From NCBI GenBank assembly GCA_017467605.1, contig JAFUSQ010000054.1:1-39975 (forward strand): a DNA stretch of 39,975 nucleotides. Direction: 5' to 3'. The DNA is from a bacterium (lineage in GTDB: Bacteria; Cyanobacteriota; Vampirovibrionia; Gastranaerophilales; Gastranaerophilaceae). The position numbers were made by a program, and so were the translations under genes. The notes below the pieces were generated by a model, which saw only the letters and a list, made by a program, of their open reading frames with translations, did no database searches and had not been told where the DNA came from. Of the stretch, positions 8,138 to 16,810 are shown piece by piece (positions within the stretch are counted from its first letter, which is position 1; each line of letters starts with the position of its first letter).

Positions 8138-9430
8138 CTAAACATTTGCTCCGCAGCATTTTTTATACTTCTTCCCGCTGCCGCAAGGACAAGGGTCATT
8201 TCTTCCAATTTTTTGAGATAAATCTATTTGTGGTTTATTCTCATTATCCTCAATTATGCCAAGTGTACTTGAAAAAGCACTTGAACGATATAAAACTGTT
8301 GTTGAAGATATAATTTTATTTTTAATATATCTTCTTTTATAAGTCTTTAAAAGTTCTTCAAGAGTATAGTTTTTAGCAAGAACTGCGTTAACTATTTCCA
8401 TGAAATTTTTATGCTTATTGGCAACATTTCTGATTAAATTTGCTGAAAATTTGTCATTTTCAAGAAAATATTTTATACAAGTATCATAATTTACAATTTT
8501 AGTATAATCTTTGACTTCAAAAATCTTGTTAAAAGTCCCATAGAAAGGAATTGCATAAAGTCCTAATTCCTCATCATAGATTATTCCGACATCATAAGTT
8601 TCCTTGTGAGAAGAAAACCCACCAAGAGAATTTTCTAAGAAATTGTCGTAAGAATTATTAAATTCAGAAACATTAAAATATTTATATTCTTCAGGTTCAA
8701 CAATTAAACTTTGGAAATCTTTTTTAGTACCGTCTTCAGCAAAATCGTTAAACATACCGATTAATTCATCTGCATTTTTATTTATGGTAATAATTTCTGT
8801 TTTCCCAAAATAATCTATGAACTTTTTATAAATATCAGCTACATCATCTTCAATTTCTTTTTGTTTTTCCGGGTTATCAAGATAAACCAATTCCGGGTTT
8901 TGAATTATTTTGGCTACTGCGAAGCGATATGCATCATCTTTTCTTGTAGCGGGAAGAACTCCTGATATTTCAAGTAAGTAATAATCGCCGTTGATGTTAA
9001 CAATTCTGGCTATAATATAATCTCCGGAGCCTAATCCTCTGAATGTTGTCATTTTCATCAGAGAAATGATATTATATCTCCGTTCATTAACAATATTGAG
9101 CATATCAAAACCGTTTTTGGTAACTTTTTTAATTTCAAAAACTGATGAAATAGAGTTATCAATTGCTTCAACAATTGTTTTTGTATCTTTATCAAGACCT
9201 TTATTATTTTCAAGATATAACTGAGGAATACTTTTTAAATCTTCTCCGAGATTTCTCTCAAGAATATAGCTAAATCCGACAGTTTGGAGTGAAACATTTC
9301 CTTTAGCATTTGCACCTATAGTTCTCAAATATTCATTAAAATCGTCTTTAATATTTTCGTTTGTTTGTATGAACTCAGCAATATTTTTTATTACGCTATT
9401 AATACTGTCCATGCGCTCTTGTATATTCAT
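8138..9430 (-). CDS. SEC-C motif protein of unknown function
   Basis: A 430 aa protein ending in a clear SEC-C zinc-binding motif ([19 protein letters not shown]). The rest is charged, soluble and helix-rich, with no motif I recognise. It is not SecA, as no helicase motifs are present. SEC-C tails occur on SecA and on many unrelated proteins, where they bind zinc and may contact ribosomes or SecB-like partners. The start follows a GGGGAGA ribosome site. It lies between leuD (61 nt upstream) and recN (11 nt downstream). Function unknown. Confidence 0.8.
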   Translation of the reverse strand: MNIQERMDSINSVIKNIAEFIQTNENIKDDFNEYLRTIGANAKGNVSLQTVGFSYILERNLGEDLKSIPQLYLENNKGLDKDTKTIVEAIDNSISSVFEIKKVTKNGFDMLNIVNERRYNIISLMKMTTFRGLGSGDYIIARIVNINGDYYLLEISGVLPATRKDDAYRFAVAKIIQNPELVYLDNPEKQKEIEDDVADIYKKFIDYFGKTEIITINKNADELIGMFNDFAEDGTKKDFQSLIVEPEEYKYFNVSEFNNSYDNFLENSLGGFSSHKETYDVGIIYDEELGLYAIPFYGTFNKIFEVKDYTKIVNYDTCIKYFLENDKFSANLIRNVANKHKNFMEIVNAVLAKNYTLEELLKTYKRRYIKNKIISSTTVLYRSSAFSSTLGIIEDNENKPQIDLSQKIGRNDPCPCGSGKKYKKCCGANV

Positions 9431-9491
9431 TTTTTCTCCCCTTATTTCGGTCTGTTATATTTTATTTAAATTAATATTAAAATTATTGCAA

Positions 9492-9989
9492 TTAGTCGGT
9501 AAGTTTAAAATCACCGTTCTTTTTGATATGTTCAACAAGTCCGCCGTCTTTTAATAATTTAATCATAACCGGTGGCAGCGGTTCTATTTGAATAATTGCA
9601 CCATTTGTCAGATTTGTAATTACACCGTTTTCTATATCCAATTCAAGTTCATCACCTTCATCAATTGAATCTGTGTCGCATTCAATTGCCAAAAGCCCGA
9701 TATTTATTGCATTCCTATAGAAAATTCTTGCAAAAGATTTTGCTAATACCGCACCAACTCCGGCTATTTTCATAATTAAAGGTGCATGTTCTCTTGATGA
9801 ACCAAGCCCAAAATTGCTTCCTGCAACTACAAAATCACCTTTTTTCATTCTTGCCGCAAATGTTTCATCAGCGTCTTCCAATACGTGTTTTGCAAATTCC
9901 TCAAGATTAGAACGCAAGTGGTACAATCTCCCCGGAGCTATATGATCTGTTGATATGTTATCCCCGAATTTGAAAGCTTTTCCCTTCAT
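9492..9989 (-). CDS. leuD: 3-isopropylmalate dehydratase small subunit
   Basis: The small swivelling subunit (165 aa) of isopropylmalate isomerase, second step of leucine synthesis. Diagnostic motifs are FGDNISTDHIAPGR, the substrate-loop sequence YHLRSN, FVVAGSNFGLGSSREHAP and FARIFYRNAINIGL. The short length is that of the archaeal/LeuD-2 type. The partner leuC is not in the window. An AGGAGT ribosome site precedes the ATG. It is divergent from the histidine-phosphatase-like gene. A homoaconitase or 2,3-dimethylmalate role in the same family cannot be excluded from sequence. Confidence 0.9.
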   Translation of the reverse strand: MKGKAFKFGDNISTDHIAPGRLYHLRSNLEEFAKHVLEDADETFAARMKKGDFVVAGSNFGLGSSREHAPLIMKIAGVGAVLAKSFARIFYRNAINIGLLAIECDTDSIDEGDELELDIENGVITNLTNGAIIQIEPLPPVMIKLLKDGGLVEHIKKNGDFKLTD

Positions 9990-10032
9990 GAATTACTCCT
10001 TTTTCTTTATACTACCGCAAAAACAAAAAGTA

Positions 10033-10041
10033 TGCTATAAT
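10033..10041 (+). promoter_or_regulatory. Extended -10 promoter of phosphatase-like gene
   Basis: TGCTATAAT is a perfect extended -10 (TGnTATAAT), 17 nt upstream of the ATG at 10059. No good -35 is visible, which is common for extended -10 promoters. The implied leader is only about ten nucleotides. Confidence 0.55.
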
Positions 10042-10058
10042 GTTAACAAGGTAGAAGT

Positions 10059-10682
10059 ATGTATTTTAGCAGAAAATGTAAGATAACTTTTGTATGTCAT
10101 GGTGCAACGATTTATTCGGAAGAAGGCAGATTTTCGGATTCTGAAAATTATCCTCCGTTGTCCGAGTTGGGGATTGAAGAAATAGAGGCTCTTGGAAGAT
10201 ATTTAAAGGCAAGAGGAGTTAAGAATGATGTTATTTATACCTCACCTTCTGTAAGAACAGTTCAATCGGCTAAAATGATTGCAAAATTATTTAAAAAAGA
10301 TTATGTTATTTTAGATGATTTAAAAACTCGTGCTTGCGGGAAGTGGAATGGTTTAACTTTTGCGCAAATACTTGAAAAATATCCTGAAGGATTTGCTCAA
10401 ATATTAGCACAACCTGACAAAAGGACTATGGCTGATGCTGAAAGCTCTGTGGAATTTATTGATAGAGTTAAAAATGTTATAAATGAGCTTGTAGAAGATA
10501 ATATAGGAAATCGAATTATTATTGTAACTCACCCCGAAGTTATTCAGGCGGCAATTTGCTCAGCTCTTGATATTCCTGCAGATAAATTACCGAAAATTTT
10601 CATAAGAACCGGAAGTGCTACTCAAATAAGTTACTTTGAAAATTGGGCAAGTCTTGTTTATTCGGATTATGTACCTCTATAG
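10059..10682 (+). CDS. Histidine phosphatase-like protein, RHG motif changed to CHG
   Basis: A 207 aa member of the histidine phosphatase (phosphoglycerate mutase-like) superfamily. The family's RHG is CHG here (C13-H14-G15): the phosphoacceptor histidine is kept but the adjacent phosphate-binding arginine is a cysteine. The second arginine (SPSVRT, R66) and the second histidine (VTHPEV, H158) are present. The usual L-R-E-x-x-F-G-x-W-x-G block reads LKTRACGKWNG, without the glutamate. It may have low or altered activity. Candidate roles such as cobalamin phosphatase or broad phosphatase are not distinguishable. The ATG follows AAGGTAG. Confidence 0.8.
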   Translation: MYFSRKCKITFVCHGATIYSEEGRFSDSENYPPLSELGIEEIEALGRYLKARGVKNDVIYTSPSVRTVQSAKMIAKLFKKDYVILDDLKTRACGKWNGLTFAQILEKYPEGFAQILAQPDKRTMADAESSVEFIDRVKNVINELVEDNIGNRIIIVTHPEVIQAAICSALDIPADKLPKIFIRTGSATQISYFENWASLVYSDYVPL

Positions 10683-12254
10683 TTAACGGTTAATTAATCT
10701 CTTACTTTCTTCGATAAGAAATTCTTTTCCGGGTCTAATGTCTATAGTATCCCAAGGTAATACTTTTTCGTATTGGTAATTTTCTATAGCATAATAATCA
10801 GTATTAATATTAAGAGTTTTAGAAGCTTTTCTAAATGCTCCAAGCTTTCCTCCCTGATTGAAAACTTCAATAATATAATCCGTTAATTTTTCATCTCCGC
10901 GTGATAATACGGCTTGATAATAATCCCATTTTGCAGAAGACACACTAATTTGTATGCCCAGCTTATGCAATTCTTTGCGCAGATAATTAGCCTTAGTTTC
11001 GAGTGATTTTTCATTTTCGCGCCCAAACCACTGAAATGGAGTATTTGGTTTTGGTACAAACGTTGAAAATCCAAATGATATTTCAAAACCTTTATATTTA
11101 GCTTTAATTTTTTTAGAAAGATTAACGATTTCTTCAAGATCTTCTTGCGTTTCAGTTGGTAATCCAATCATTCCGTAGAATTTAATTCCATGTAAACCGC
11201 ATGATTTTGCTATCTCAATAGCCTTATAGATTTGTTCTTCCGTAAGATTTTTATTTATAACACGCCTTAATCTTTCACTCCCTGCTTCAATAGCAAGTGT
11301 CAAGTTCTTTTGACCGGCTTTTACAAGAGTATTAACAATTTCCGGGGTAAATGAATCAACTCTTAGAGACGAAACACTCATTTCAATTTCTTCACCATTA
11401 TCAATTTTTGCTTCAATATACTTGCAAATATCGGTAAATTTTGGGTGTGCCGTGATTTGAGCACCCAATAGGGCGATTTTATTTGTGTGTTTTAATCCAA
11501 GTTCTATAGTATTTATTATTTCCTCATAATCTACAAATCGAATAGGCAGATTTAAATATGATGCCAGACAAAAGCCGCAGCGATTAGAGCAGCCTCTTTC
11601 GACTTCAAGAATAAAAGTATTTGGAAAAAATGCATTAGTACTCAAAATTGGGGTATAAATGCACTGTGTCAGTTTTTTTGTAAGTTTATTGACTTTAGTG
11701 GTTATTCCCGGAACATATATACCTTCAATTTTACTTAATTCTTTCAAAATATCTGATTTGTTTTTATTATTTTCAAGTCCTTCTTTAATAATTGATGCAA
11801 CTGTTACATTTACTCCTTCACCGTCTCCAATTATCATAAAATCAAAAATTTCAGCATATGGTTTTGGATTAGAGCTTATAACTGGACCGCCTGCAAAAAT
11901 TAGCGGATCAGATTCTTTTCTGTCTTTTGCTTTGAAATTATATTTATTTCTTTCAAGAAAATGAAATATAGCAATAAAATCCATATCGAATGTAAATGAC
12001 ATTCCTATAAGATTTATTCTGTCTCTCATTAGGCGTGTTGTTTTTGTATCTGAATAAACTCTTTCTATATCAAAACTGTCAGCCATATCAATTTCTTTGT
12101 ACAACCATAAATATCCGAGTGATGACAAAGCAAAGGATTCAGGCCCCGGGAAAAAGAACCACATATTAAATGTAGTGTCCTTTTTTATTTTTCGCTCATA
12201 TAAAAATATTTCAGTATTAGAACTATTCAATTGCAGTACCCGTTTCTTTTGCAT
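10683..12254 (-). CDS. Radical SAM protein with B12-binding-like N-terminus
   Basis: A 523 aa radical SAM enzyme. The cluster motif is CSNRCGFC at about residues 217-225, in the context FILEVERGCSNRCGFC. The N-terminal ~200 residues resemble a cobalamin-binding-like domain (MGMSFTFDMDFIAI..., PLIFAGGPVISSNPKPYAEIFDFMIIGDGE). The middle has LGAQITAHP and GLHGIKFYGMIGLPTETQEDLEE, typical of this subgroup. It resembles the first ~550 residues of the 840 aa protein at 34656-37178, including FxPKPxTPFQW, but lacks that protein's DUF2344 tail. The start overlaps the upstream permease by 32 nt. A second in-frame Met is at residue 31. Substrate unknown. Confidence 0.85.
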   Translation of the reverse strand: MQKKRVLQLNSSNTEIFLYERKIKKDTTFNMWFFFPGPESFALSSLGYLWLYKEIDMADSFDIERVYSDTKTTRLMRDRINLIGMSFTFDMDFIAIFHFLERNKYNFKAKDRKESDPLIFAGGPVISSNPKPYAEIFDFMIIGDGEGVNVTVASIIKEGLENNKNKSDILKELSKIEGIYVPGITTKVNKLTKKLTQCIYTPILSTNAFFPNTFILEVERGCSNRCGFCLASYLNLPIRFVDYEEIINTIELGLKHTNKIALLGAQITAHPKFTDICKYIEAKIDNGEEIEMSVSSLRVDSFTPEIVNTLVKAGQKNLTLAIEAGSERLRRVINKNLTEEQIYKAIEIAKSCGLHGIKFYGMIGLPTETQEDLEEIVNLSKKIKAKYKGFEISFGFSTFVPKPNTPFQWFGRENEKSLETKANYLRKELHKLGIQISVSSAKWDYYQAVLSRGDEKLTDYIIEVFNQGGKLGAFRKASKTLNINTDYYAIENYQYEKVLPWDTIDIRPGKEFLIEESKRLINR

Positions 12255-13266
12255 TCATAGGTTTTAGGTATAATTCGTCTACAAGCACGCAAATAGTAGC
12301 TGCAATCGCAGGTGATAGAATTACCCCGAATAAACCTAAAAATTCCTGAGCAATAAATAATGCTACTAATATATTAATTGGGTGCAGCTTCATAAATTTA
12401 CCGAACAAAAATGGTTTAATTACATAATTATTTGTTTGTTGTGCGGTTAAAAATAATACTATTGTTAGTATAATTTTAGGTAAGCCCAGAGAAAATCCTA
12501 TCATTATAATTACTGATAGTGCAATTGTCGGACCCAATAGTGGAATTATATCAAGTATTCCGGCGATTAAACCAAGTAATATCGGATAATCTATTCCCAT
12601 AATAGCAACAACAAATCCAACCATAACCCCCACTGCTATCATAGATAAAATTTGAGCTCTCACATAATAACCAACCTTAGAAGTTATTGTTGATAAGATA
12701 CCATTAGCCTTATCTTTCAAATTTGGAGGGAAAAATTCTATTAATTTTGTTTTTAAGTAATGTTTATCAACCAATATATAATAAACAAACATAGTTAAAG
12801 CAATTAATATAAATATCATTTGAGTTAATGCAACCGTAAAATTAACGGATTGATTAAGAATATTTTGCGCAATATCAGTTGATATATTGGCAATATTATC
12901 AAGCGGCAGCATCTCCGTAATAGTTTTGCCGTATATTTGGGTTTGAGTCATAAATGTGTATAAATTTGCAGCTTTTTGCGGCATTAGCGAGATAAATAAT
13001 ATTACTTCTTTATAACATAATATGACTATTGGTAATATTAGGGCTACAAGCGCAATTATAGATGTCAATACTGTTATTGTTGCTGATAAAGAACGATTTT
13101 TAAGCTTTTCTTCCAATTTATTAACAAACGGATTGAGAGCCGCAGCTATTATATATGATGCAAATAAAAGAAGCAGTAACCCGGTTATTTTAGGTATCAG
13201 AAATAACAAACATATAATTAATATGATAAATATAATGGTTTTTGGCTTAAAAAACTTCTTAAGCAT
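12223..13266 (-). CDS. AI-2E family (PerM-type) transporter
   Basis: A 347 aa multi-pass membrane protein with about eight hydrophobic segments. Family hallmarks are visible: YPILLGLIAGILDIIPLLGPT in the middle, and KLHPINILVALFIAQEFLGLFGVILSPAIAA near the C-terminus. Members have been linked to export of autoinducer-2 or to Na+/H+ exchange; substrate cannot be read from sequence. An AGGAGAT-like site precedes the ATG. The 3' end overlaps the radical SAM gene by 32 nt, so the two are probably cotranscribed. Confidence 0.9.
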   Translation of the reverse strand: MLKKFFKPKTIIFIILIICLLFLIPKITGLLLLLFASYIIAAALNPFVNKLEEKLKNRSLSATITVLTSIIALVALILPIVILCYKEVILFISLMPQKAANLYTFMTQTQIYGKTITEMLPLDNIANISTDIAQNILNQSVNFTVALTQMIFILIALTMFVYYILVDKHYLKTKLIEFFPPNLKDKANGILSTITSKVGYYVRAQILSMIAVGVMVGFVVAIMGIDYPILLGLIAGILDIIPLLGPTIALSVIIMIGFSLGLPKIILTIVLFLTAQQTNNYVIKPFLFGKFMKLHPINILVALFIAQEFLGLFGVILSPAIAATICVLVDELYLKPMNAKETGTAIE

Positions 13267-13457
13267 GATATCTCCTTGCTCCTACACGTTAATTTTATCA
13301 AAAATATTACACAAAATCATGAAAATATGCAATATCTCATGTGTGCGTAAATACTAGGATAGATACCGGTTTATATAAAAAGTATATACTTAAATATTTA
13401 GTGGCTTTGTAACATTTCTTAACATGAAAGCATTAAAAAAGCAATTCTCAAAACACG

Positions 13458-13474
13458 AAATACTTTATATAAAT
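13458..13474 (+). promoter_or_regulatory. Promoter-like motif AAATACTTTATATAAAT
   Basis: These 17 nt recur exactly at 37966-37982. Each copy lies about 30 nt upstream of the ATG of a short unknown gene on the same strand. It contains a TATATA/TATAAA -10-like core. No consensus -35 precedes it, so an alternative sigma factor or an activator is possible. Confidence 0.45.
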
Positions 13475-13503
13475 ACGAGGACACTAACACAAGGATTGGA
13501 ACA

Positions 13504-14094
13504 ATGGGTTTCTTATTAGGAGCATTTGGAAAATTGGCAGCAGGCCGAAGGGTCAGAGACCTTCAAGCCCGCATGATGCGCGTCCAAACTAAGTTAAGAC
13601 GTGCAACCCGCCAAATTGACCGCATGAGCAAAATGCTCGAGACTCAAAAGAAAATGGAACTGAACAGCTTGTCATATATGTCAAGTATGTCATCAGCTAT
13701 GATGCCTCAATCAGTTCAACAAATGCTTGCAGGTCAAGGAATAAATATTTCCAACGATCAATTGGCACAATTCTCAAGCGGCTTGACAATGAATTCTCAA
13801 GATATGACCGCTCAAGACAAACAAGCATTCTCAGCTTTCCAATATGCATCAACTCAAGCAAAAGCATACAACGAAATGCAGATAACCCAAATGAAACAGG
13901 CTATCGAAGAAAAATACGAATCTTTGAACGACTCTATGTTAGAACCATTAAAAATGGAAGAAGATTCACTTCAAACAGAAAAGGACTCTTTGGAATCTCA
14001 AGTTCAAATTGCACAGGCAGACTACGAAGCTTGCAAGAAAATGGAACAAGCAGATGCCAAGAACCTCGCTCCAAACTACACAGGTCAAGGTTAA
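13504..14094 (+). CDS. Conserved-looking coiled-coil protein, unknown function
   Basis: A 196 aa protein I do not recognise. A short glycine-rich start (MGFLLGAFGKLAAG) leads into a basic helix (RRVRDLQARMMRVQTKLRRATRQIDRMSKM). A Met/Ser/Gln-rich middle follows, then a long acidic helix (~120-185) likely to form a coiled coil. No signal peptide or obvious membrane helix is present. Codon use (CGC, GAC, ATC, AAC, CTC) is markedly C-ending compared with neighbours, as in strongly expressed genes. It is monocistronic, with an AAGGA ribosome site 8 nt from the ATG and a strong terminator. A structural role is possible but unproven. Confidence 0.8.
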   Translation: MGFLLGAFGKLAAGRRVRDLQARMMRVQTKLRRATRQIDRMSKMLETQKKMELNSLSYMSSMSSAMMPQSVQQMLAGQGINISNDQLAQFSSGLTMNSQDMTAQDKQAFSAFQYASTQAKAYNEMQITQMKQAIEEKYESLNDSMLEPLKMEEDSLQTEKDSLESQVQIAQADYEACKKMEQADAKNLAPNYTGQG

Positions 14095-14111
14095 GGGATA
14101 TAATAAATTTA

Positions 14112-14147
14112 AAAACCGGCTCAAGGAACTCTCCCAGAGCCGGTTTT
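14112..14147 (+). terminator. Rho-independent terminator of the 196 aa gene
   Basis: AAAACCGGCTC pairs with GAGCCGGTTTT (11 bp stem, 14 nt loop). It starts 17 nt after the stop codon and supplies its own T-run. Confidence 0.85.
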
Positions 14148-14441
14148 AGTTTGTGTTTACAACTTCCTTCCCGACGTAGACCCAACCCCTCCATATGGTA
14201 GAGGTCGCCGGTGTTAGTGAGCTTTGTGAATGTTATGAGATTCTTCGCTCACTTACGTTCGCTCTGAATGACAAGTCTGTCATTGCGAGCGTGAGCGCAG
14301 TGAACGCGTGGCAATCCAGACCCGCCCCCTCTCACGTCCTTCGGCAATATAAATCCTTGTCGGCGTAGCAACGCCGACCTACTCGCTCACGCTCACTCGG
14401 CACACTTGTCAAAATCCGCAGTTCAGGGTGACATTATTATT
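14148..14441. repeat. Gene-free stretch with dispersed repeats and hairpins
   Basis: No gene is visible. It contains a GTCATTGCGA...GCAATCCAG element (14279-14319) whose ends match copies at 1161-1206, 39195-39238 and 39394-39429. A perfect GTCGGCGT-AGCA-ACGCCGAC hairpin lies at 14359-14378, and a half REP-like end (GTTCAGGGTGACATT) near 14421-14435. Base composition is GC-richer than the genes on either side. Confidence 0.7.
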
Positions 14442-15314
14442 TTATATTTCAAATTCACCACAATATGGTAAATTATGATAAATATACGAATTTTCAATAA
14501 ACTGTGAACTGAATAAATCTTTTTCCAAAAGCAATCTGATAATATCAGGCAGAAGTTTTGTACTTCCGGCAAGAGTTCCGACCTTTGAGGCTGCTTTTTC
14601 GCCATCAAAGTATATTTTTGAATCAGCAAAAATAAATTCCTTCAAATTGCTGTGTGTGCAAGGCAGACAATCGGAAACAAGTAAAATCTTATCATTAGGT
14701 TTTGATTTAAATAAAAGTTTTAAGGCATCATCAGATACATGCACACCATCTGCAATAATCTCAGTATAAATATTATCGTTTATTAGTGCAGAAAGTGCAG
14801 TTGATTTTCCCCGGTGAGAAATTCCGCTCATTGCATTAAATGTATGAGTTGTACCGTTACAGAACGCTAAATCCCCTCCAATGCAATGCCCTGCTTGAAT
14901 TTTAATGCTTTTTTTTATTAAGTAATTAAACAGTTCTTCATCGGCAAGTTCAGGTGCAAGAGTAATGATTTTTATAAAATCATCTTCTATAAGCTTAAAA
15001 TTTTCAACAGTTGGGCGCATGAAATATTCGGAATTATGTATTCCTTTTTTATCAGGATTTAGAAATATCCCTTCAAGGTGAACCCCGGCAATTTTTGCCA
15101 TATCTGACGTTTGTTTATCGGAAGCTTGTTTTATTGCTTTTATTTGTCTTTTAATATTTTCGATACTATCAGTTACCAATGTCGGAAAAATATATCCAAC
15201 ACCTTCTTTGTAGATTTTATGAGCCAATTCGCAAATATCCGCAACTGTTGCTTTGTTGAAATCTACACCGTAGCACCCATGAAAATGTTGTTCTACAAGT
15301 AATTTTAATTTCAT
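14442..15314 (-). CDS. nagA: N-acetylglucosamine-6-phosphate deacetylase-like, short form
   Basis: An amidohydrolase-fold enzyme (290 aa) expected to deacetylate GlcNAc-6-phosphate, feeding recycled wall sugar into glucosamine metabolism. Motifs in order: metal-site HFHG, HLEGIF, GHCIGG, THTFNAMSGISHRG, ADGVH, the catalytic Asp in LLVSDCLP, and GTLAGS. It is about 90 residues shorter than typical NagA (~380): it begins almost directly at the HxHG motif and so lacks most of the N-terminal beta-sandwich. It starts 2 nt after murE and is probably cotranscribed. The position next to murE and ftsI supports a peptidoglycan link. Confidence 0.85.
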   Translation of the reverse strand: MKLKLLVEQHFHGCYGVDFNKATVADICELAHKIYKEGVGYIFPTLVTDSIENIKRQIKAIKQASDKQTSDMAKIAGVHLEGIFLNPDKKGIHNSEYFMRPTVENFKLIEDDFIKIITLAPELADEELFNYLIKKSIKIQAGHCIGGDLAFCNGTTHTFNAMSGISHRGKSTALSALINDNIYTEIIADGVHVSDDALKLLFKSKPNDKILLVSDCLPCTHSNLKEFIFADSKIYFDGEKAASKVGTLAGSTKLLPDIIRLLLEKDLFSSQFIENSYIYHNLPYCGEFEI

Positions 15315-15316
15315 AA

Positions 15317-16792
15317 TTAAATAACGCTTCCTGCAAAAACTTTTCTTGCCTGTTCTCTATCGTCAAAATGAATAGTTTTATCCTTCAATATTTGATAATC
15401 TTCATGTCCCTTACCTGCAATAACAACGACATCATTATTATCAGCAATGGTTTTTAAAAGGGCAATAGCTTCTCCTCTGTCCGGTTCAACTGTAACAATA
15501 TCAGGGGAAACTGATTGAAGTCCGGCGATAATATCTGTAATAATTTGCTGCGGATCTTCAGAACGCGGATTATCGCTTGTTATTACGATTTTGTCTGCTA
15601 ATCTTTGAGCTATCGCACCCATTTTAGGTCTTTTGGTTGCATCTCTGTCTCCGCCGCAGCCGAATAAGCAAATTAGTTTTCCGTCTTGCGGAGTAATCTC
15701 TCTGGCTGATTTTAGTACATTTTCCAATCCGTCAGGAGTGTGGGCATAATCAACTATAACAAGCGGTTTTTTATTTACAACTTCAAATCTGCCTGCTACT
15801 CCATGAACGTTTTGCAATGCTTTTAGTGAAATATTAATATCGATATTCATTGCAATTGCTGCGGTTATCGCTGCAAGAACGTTATAAACGCTAAACATTC
15901 CGTTCATATGCAAATTAACATTATATTCATCTGAGCCGACAACAAGTTTAAATTCTGCTCCGTTAAGCGAGAATCGAATATCTTTGGCCATGACATCTGC
16001 TTTATTTTTAACTCCATAGGTCAGTTTTTTTACATCTTGCGGAACAACTGACAAGAATTTTTCACTGTACTCATCATCAGCATTAATTACTGCAAAATTA
16101 CCTTCGGTTAATCTTTCAAAGAGTAAGGCTTTAGCTTTAAAATAGTTTTCCATCGTTATGTGGTAATCCAAATGATCTTGAGTAAGATTTGTTAATACAG
16201 CTCCGTTAAAACGGCATCCGCCTACACGGTTTTGATCAAGCGCATGAGAACTTACTTCCATTACGACATTGTCAATTTTTTCAACGTCTTTAATCATTCT
16301 CAAAGTTGCCTGAAGTTCAGGTGCTTGCGGAGTAGTATGCTTTGCATCACGATATTCGCCGGTAGATGATAATTTATATCCTAAAGTTCCTATTAGTGCA
16401 CATTTTTGATTATTTTCTTCGAATATTTTTTGTATTAAGTGAGTAACGGTTGTTTTGCCGTTTGTTCCTGTGATTCCGATTAAATTTATTCCCCTTGAAG
16501 GTCTTGAATAAAATCGGTCTGCAATATCTGCAATTTTATGTCTTGTTGAGTCTACCTGAACTTGAGGAACTTTGACACCTTCAACTTTTCTTTCAACCAA
16601 TAACGCTGCAGCACCGTTATCAATTGCCATTTGAGCATATTCGTGTCCGTCTGTGTGTTCACCCACAAGACAAATAAATATATCTCCCTTTTTGGTAGTT
16701 TTGGAATTATAAGAAATTCCTGTAATATCCACATCTTTAAAATTGATTAAATCTTCGTATTTTAAGTATTCAATTAACTCATCAAGTTTCAT
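15317..16792 (-). CDS. murE: UDP-MurNAc-tripeptide synthetase (meso-DAP adding)
   Basis: The 491 aa cytoplasmic Mur ligase adds the third residue to the peptidoglycan precursor. The N-terminal UDP-binding domain is followed by the ATP motif GITGTNGKTT (residues 106-115), the central VMEVSSHALDQNRV and the C-terminal domain. The specificity motif is DNPR (about residues 405-408), which in this family indicates meso-diaminopimelate rather than lysine. It lies 18 nt downstream of ftsI and 2 nt upstream of nagA, consistent with a short division/cell-wall operon. Confidence 0.97.
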   Translation of the reverse strand: MKLDELIEYLKYEDLINFKDVDITGISYNSKTTKKGDIFICLVGEHTDGHEYAQMAIDNGAAALLVERKVEGVKVPQVQVDSTRHKIADIADRFYSRPSRGINLIGITGTNGKTTVTHLIQKIFEENNQKCALIGTLGYKLSSTGEYRDAKHTTPQAPELQATLRMIKDVEKIDNVVMEVSSHALDQNRVGGCRFNGAVLTNLTQDHLDYHITMENYFKAKALLFERLTEGNFAVINADDEYSEKFLSVVPQDVKKLTYGVKNKADVMAKDIRFSLNGAEFKLVVGSDEYNVNLHMNGMFSVYNVLAAITAAIAMNIDINISLKALQNVHGVAGRFEVVNKKPLVIVDYAHTPDGLENVLKSAREITPQDGKLICLFGCGGDRDATKRPKMGAIAQRLADKIVITSDNPRSEDPQQIITDIIAGLQSVSPDIVTVEPDRGEAIALLKTIADNNDVVVIAGKGHEDYQILKDKTIHFDDREQARKVFAGSVI

Positions 16793-16810
16793 AATTTATC
16801 TTCTCCCATA

